Assembly (NCBI GenBank): GCA_903940125.1 | Contig: CAJAJL010000100.1 | Span: 1 to 64,000, forward strand | Reading direction: 5' to 3' | DNA length: 64,000 nucleotides | Source of the DNA: an uncultured Chlorobiaceae bacterium | GTDB lineage: Bacteria; Bacteroidota; Chlorobiia; Chlorobiales; Chlorobiaceae | Part shown: positions 60,864-64,000 of the stretch, in pieces | How positions within the stretch are numbered: the stretch's first letter is position 1 | Layout of the letters: the number at the start of each line of letters is the position of its first letter | Made by a program: the position numbers and the translations under genes | Notes under the pieces: generated by a model | The model's database searches: none | Told to the model about the DNA's origin: nothing | The model's input: the letters and a program-made list of their open reading frames with translations, nothing else

Positions 60864-62372
60864 TTATCGTGCTTTAATCTCATAAGGGATTTGCCGGAAG
60901 GTAATGCCCTCGCTGCTCAAGCGTTCTCTGCTCAAGCGGCAACCTTCCCCGAAAATGATTTTTGCCCCGTCATGGAAGGGCAAACCGGACAAAACTTTTG
61001 AGGTTAAAATATTACCACCGTTCGGTCTCTTGTCGCCCAAGATGCCGTTAAATAAAAGATAGTATCCGACTCCCTCGTGACTTCCTAAGTAAGGGGAATC
61101 AGCTTGACCGGAATAGGGAATGCCCGTTTCAAGAAACCAAATATGAGCCGCCAAGGGCGCAAACCGAACACCTGTTGTAACATGCCCGTTTTCATCAAAC
61201 ACAGGAACACCCAAACGGTAAAAACGGAATCCGCCGCCGCCTTTCCATCCCACGGCTTCGGAAATGCCGCCCTGTTCGCCTTCTATAACCTTACGCAAGC
61301 GCGGTGCACAATGAGTCATGGCATGGTCGCCCATTTCAATACCGATATATCGCCTGCCCATTTTGTGGGCCACTGCTGCCGTCGTACCGGAGCCAAGGAA
61401 TGAGTCAAGAACAAGATCATTAGAGTTTGAAGCAACGTGAATAATACGTTGAATTAAGCGTTCTGGCTTCGGTGTAGTAAAAGCATCTTCTGCACCAAAA
61501 ATCGCGTTTATCTCTTTTTTGGCCTCTTGATTGTGTCCAACTTCATCATTTGGCCACCAAGTCCATGCGGAAACCCCTTCATGCTCAAATAAAAAAGTTT
61601 TGCGGCGAGGAACTCCTTTCCCATCCTTGCCAAACCAAATTCTGTTGTCGGCAACCAAGTTCAAAAATACGCTTTCAATATTTTTCCAACACATGCCTTC
61701 TGGCGGTTTATGTTGAACCCCCGCAGGGGTGGTAATCGTGTACATTTGGTTTGGTCGATAACCTTGGGCAGAATAGTCGGAAGAAACCCAACGCCCCTTG
61801 GGATCGTTATCTGGATTCTTGTAATTTTTTAGCTGTTTTTCTGTGAGTGACAATTTATTTAGCTCAATGCATTCGTCCTTCTTCGCATAAACCAATATGT
61901 GATCGTTAGCATCACCAAGCTTGAGGCGGGCATCTGGAGAAGTTCTTTTTTGCCAAACCACATTTGCTACAAAATTTTTACGCCCGAATGTCTCGTCCAT
62001 TATAACCTTCAGGTAGTGAGCTTCGTTGTCGTCAATCGTTACCCAAATGCTCCCGTCCTCTGATAAAAGACTGCGCAACATCTCAAGGCGAGGATACATC
62101 ATGGCCAGCCACTGAGTATGCTCAAGATTGTCGTCATAATGCTCAAAAGCGCTGCGGGTGTTATAGGGTGGGTCTATAAAGATGCATTTCACTTTTCCGG
62201 CATAGTAAGGGAGCAAAGCCTTCAGCGCATCGAGGTTATCACCCTGTATCAACATATTCTGGGTGTCACGGTCGCCCCAAGAAAACTCTCTTACCTCCTC
62301 TATCAAGCGGTAGGGAGTATGTATAGCGGTTTGAATATCCTGCTCTCTGGTAAGCCAGTGCAAAAGCGGCAT
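60864..62372 (-). CDS. Type III-like DNA methyltransferase Mod (adenine-N6, beta class)
   Basis: The 502-residue enzyme has DPPY (67-70) before FLGSG (325-329), the motif order of beta-class N6-adenine methyltransferases. The region between (about 140-300) would be the target-recognition domain and is complete. It modifies the host sites that Res would cut. The target sequence cannot be read from the protein. It is the first gene of the mod-res operon, transcribed away from HigBA. Confidence 0.93.
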   Translation of the reverse strand: MPLLHWLTREQDIQTAIHTPYRLIEEVREFSWGDRDTQNMLIQGDNLDALKALLPYYAGKVKCIFIDPPYNTRSAFEHYDDNLEHTQWLAMMYPRLEMLRSLLSEDGSIWVTIDDNEAHYLKVIMDETFGRKNFVANVVWQKRTSPDARLKLGDANDHILVYAKKDECIELNKLSLTEKQLKNYKNPDNDPKGRWVSSDYSAQGYRPNQMYTITTPAGVQHKPPEGMCWKNIESVFLNLVADNRIWFGKDGKGVPRRKTFLFEHEGVSAWTWWPNDEVGHNQEAKKEINAIFGAEDAFTTPKPERLIQRIIHVASNSNDLVLDSFLGSGTTAAVAHKMGRRYIGIEMGDHAMTHCAPRLRKVIEGEQGGISEAVGWKGGGGFRFYRLGVPVFDENGHVTTGVRFAPLAAHIWFLETGIPYSGQADSPYLGSHEGVGYYLLFNGILGDKRPNGGNILTSKVLSGLPFHDGAKIIFGEGCRLSRERLSSEGITFRQIPYEIKAR

Positions 62373-62712
62373 AGTGGTCGATCTTCTAAATCAAATAATA
62401 TAATTCGTTATCGCCACAACTTCTCAAACCTTGCCGATTCCTGATAAAAAAAGTGCCCATCTGAGTTCAAACATTATATATCGCTCATGACTATCTGTAT
62501 TTATGATAGTTACATGCCTTATTGATGCAAGTGGTGAGACATTCATAACGAGCACTTTCTTCAAGAAACCCCTCGCCGAACTCAATCTTTCTCTGCACTG
62601 TGCAACCCTCAGTTTTCCAATTTCCTACAGTATTTGAATATCTTCTTTGATTGTTGTTGTTCCCGATACGGGAACGTTGTACATTGCAATCAAACGATAT
62701 CCACATGAAACG
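62373..62712. other. Divergent region between mod and higB, 340 bases
   Basis: No gene is seen; a frame on the minus strand (62491-62706) lacks a ribosome site and family character. Promoters of mod (leftward) and higBA (rightward) should lie here. The higBA promoter is usually repressed by HigA binding a palindrome, but none was obvious. Confidence 0.45.
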
Positions 62713-63006
62713 TTGAGAGTCATTTCAAGGAAAACACTCGTAGATTTCTGGACGAGGCATAAAGATGCTGAACAGCCCTTGAAAGCTTGGTTTAAAGAAG
62801 CTGAAAAAGCATGCTGGCAGTCGCCTGATATTCTTAAGCATCGTTATCCTTCTGCGAGTATTCTAAGCCACAATCGGGTAGTGTTTAACATTAAAGGCAA
62901 TAAGTATCGCCTGATAACAATGATTAATTTTGACTATGGGCAGGTATTCATCCGTTTTGTCGGTACTCATGCTGAATACGATATCATAGATGCAACGACA
63001 ATTTAG
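62713..63006 (+). CDS. higB: HigB-family toxin (mRNA interferase)
   Basis: The 97-residue protein begins (TTG)RVISRKTLVDFWTRH, then DAEQPLKAWFKEAEKA and ends with MINFDYGQVFIRFVGTHAEYD, the pattern of ribosome-dependent HigB toxins that cut translated mRNA. The TTG at 62713 matches the family N-terminus. The antitoxin gene follows 13 bases later. Gene order toxin-antitoxin is that of higBA. Confidence 0.88.
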   Translation: MRVISRKTLVDFWTRHKDAEQPLKAWFKEAEKACWQSPDILKHRYPSASILSHNRVVFNIKGNKYRLITMINFDYGQVFIRFVGTHAEYDIIDATTI

Positions 63007-63019
63007 AACTGAGTGTGAT

Positions 63020-63376
63020 ATGGAAATTAAACCAATAAAGAGCGAGCTGGATTACAAGGATGCTCTTCAGCGTATGGAGGTGATTTTTTCAGCCAAACCT
63101 GGTACAGAAGAAGGTGATGAACTCGAAATCCTTGGTATTTTGATCGAGCAGTATGAAGAAGCCAATTTTCCCTTTGATCTCCCAGATCCTATAGAAGCAA
63201 TTATGTTTCGAATGGATCAGATGAATCTTAATCAACGGGATTTGACAAAAATAATCGGCTCCAAAAGCCGGGCAAGTGAAATCATGAACCGCAAAAGACC
63301 TCTTTCAATCCGCCAAATCCGAACACTGCAAAAAACGCTCAACATCCCAGCAGAAGTCCTGCTCAGAGAGTATTGA
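63020..63376 (+). CDS. higA: HigA-family antitoxin (HTH)
   Basis: The 118-residue protein has an N-terminal region for toxin binding and a C-terminal XRE-type helix-turn-helix (MNLNQRDLTKIIGSKSRASE, then IMNRKRPLSIRQ). It neutralises HigB and represses the operon. The start ATG 63020 lies 13 bases after higB. Confidence 0.9.
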   Translation: MEIKPIKSELDYKDALQRMEVIFSAKPGTEEGDELEILGILIEQYEEANFPFDLPDPIEAIMFRMDQMNLNQRDLTKIIGSKSRASEIMNRKRPLSIRQIRTLQKTLNIPAEVLLREY

Positions 63377-63390
63377 GACTTTTGCTGAGC

Positions 63391-63675
63391 CTACGGCTGA
63401 AAATCTATGTGTGGCTTTACTCCAAAAACAGCTCCGACACGGCGTAGAAAAGCCAGACTGACGTTTCTGTAAGTTCCTGATTCCAGGCGGGAAATAGCGG
63501 CTTGTGACGTATGTGCCAAGCGCGCAAGTTCTTTTTGAGTCATGCCGGCATTTATGCGGAGGTGGATAATTTTTTTTGAAACCTCAAATCCCTCTTCGAG
63601 AGCGTCATATTCTTTTTTAACAGCTTCGTCCTTGAGATTCTCTGCCAGCAGGTCGTTAAAATTAGTTGTCTTCAT
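63391..63675 (-). CDS. XRE-family antitoxin of a second toxin-antitoxin module
   Basis: The 94-residue protein has an XRE helix-turn-helix (MTQKELARLAHTSQAAISRLE) and the HigA-like N-terminal region NFNDLLAENLKDEAVKKEYD. The stop of the toxin gene overlaps its start by four bases (63672-63675). It converges with higA, 14 bases away. The toxin upstream is frameshifted, so this antitoxin may no longer have an active partner. Confidence 0.88.
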   Translation of the reverse strand: MKTTNFNDLLAENLKDEAVKKEYDALEEGFEVSKKIIHLRINAGMTQKELARLAHTSQAAISRLESGTYRNVSLAFLRRVGAVFGVKPHIDFQP

Positions 63676-64000
63676 GGTGTCTTTTCCTCTATAAAAATCT
63701 TTCGTAGTTTTTGAGCCTTTTCAATTTCACCTTGATCTGTTTTCATCTCTTTTTTTATGTAGCCTGAAGTCACTACATACAGGGTGTTCTTATGATGGAA
63801 GTAAAATATTCTGCAAATATCGGTACCCAACTTTGACACGTAATTTTTTAAGACCACCGGTGCCGACTAATGTTTTTGAATGTGGTTCACAGAGCTTGAA
63901 GCCGAATTCTTGGAGAAGTTCAATTGCTCGCAATGCTTTCGCCCGGAGTTTCGGGGAGAGCGAACTAATGAAATCATGGGCTGGCCCCATGACTTCAACA
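63672..64000 (-). pseudogene. RelE/HigB-like (Gp49 family) toxin, frameshifted and cut by window end
   Basis: Two overlapping frames together give one toxin of the phage-derived Gp49/HigB-like family. The first (from beyond 64000 down to about 63832) has SSLSPKLRAKALRAIELLQE and KTLVGTGGLKKLRVK; the second (to 63672) continues LGTDICRIFYFHHKNTLYVV and KTDQGEIEKAQKLRKI. The join needs removal of one base at AAAGTTGGG near 63830. It could be an inactivating mutation, a sequencing error or, less likely, programmed frameshifting. The N-terminus is outside the window. Confidence 0.75.

Overview
The window looks like chromosome of a green sulfur bacterium (Chlorobiaceae, Chlorobium/Pelodictyon type). 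The pointers are a (bacterio)chlorophyll synthase of the BchG/ChlG/BchK family at 27187-28194, two tandem 62-residue 2[4Fe-4S] ferredoxins of the Chlorobium type at 34794-35328, and a divergent membrane pyrophosphatase at 41516-43996. The genus call is inference. No rRNA, CRISPR array, integrase or intact insertion sequence was seen. One tRNA (Val, CAC) lies at 23374-23447.

Layout. 1-7.5 kb: tail of an Rpn-type nuclease, an H-NS-like protein, an SDR oxidoreductase, a Lys/Ala-rich exported protein, an HMCES/YedK DNA-protein crosslink protein, an MTD1-like methylene-tetrahydrofolate dehydrogenase, and a Tim44-like/zinc-ribbon plus SPFH pair. 7.7-11.4 kb: a four-gene minus-strand cluster encoding the parts of a biotin transcarboxylase (5S-like, 12S-like, a small OadG-like subunit, 1.3S-like biotin carrier); its first gene seems to start at AUA. 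11.5-15 kb: small exported, membrane and repair genes. 15.4-21.3 kb: a complete AcrAB-TolC-type RND efflux operon. 21.3-28.9 kb: housekeeping and redox genes, including an Fpr-type ferredoxin-NADP reductase, an MsrB-MsrA fusion, and an operon of chlorophyll synthase, GT2 and LOG-family genes. 29.5-30.9 kb: an outer-membrane cytochrome-porin resembling the Fe(II) oxidase Cyc2.

31-47 kb: LysE exporter, Rieske-flavodoxin fusion, orphan Phd antitoxin, D,D-carboxypeptidase with a repetitive basic tail, ferredoxins, PhoH, HldD, a small sigma factor, HisC, a TrmH methyltransferase, Pth, pyrophosphatase, PAS protein, DUF4403 and MscL. 48-56.5 kb: a five-gene copper-efflux operon (outer-membrane, adaptor and RND pump genes, a cupredoxin, and CopA). 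57-64 kb: a defence and toxin-antitoxin region with an uncharacterised DUF6978 + DUF1828/DUF1829 pair, a type III-like Mod/Res restriction system, a HigBA module, and a second toxin-antitoxin module whose toxin is frameshifted and runs off the window.

How it fits together: the cytochrome-porin, ferredoxins and FNR belong to electron import and low-potential electron transfer. The transcarboxylase could link propionyl/methylmalonyl-CoA to oxaloacetate and pyruvate. The two RND systems and CopA handle export of toxic compounds and copper. The right end is a mobile-type defence island. The best candidates for undescribed biology are the DUF6978/DUF1828 pair, the Cyc2-like protein with a palindrome upstream, and a dispersed family of four-unit 9-nt repeats found at three intergenic sites, two of them in the copper locus.
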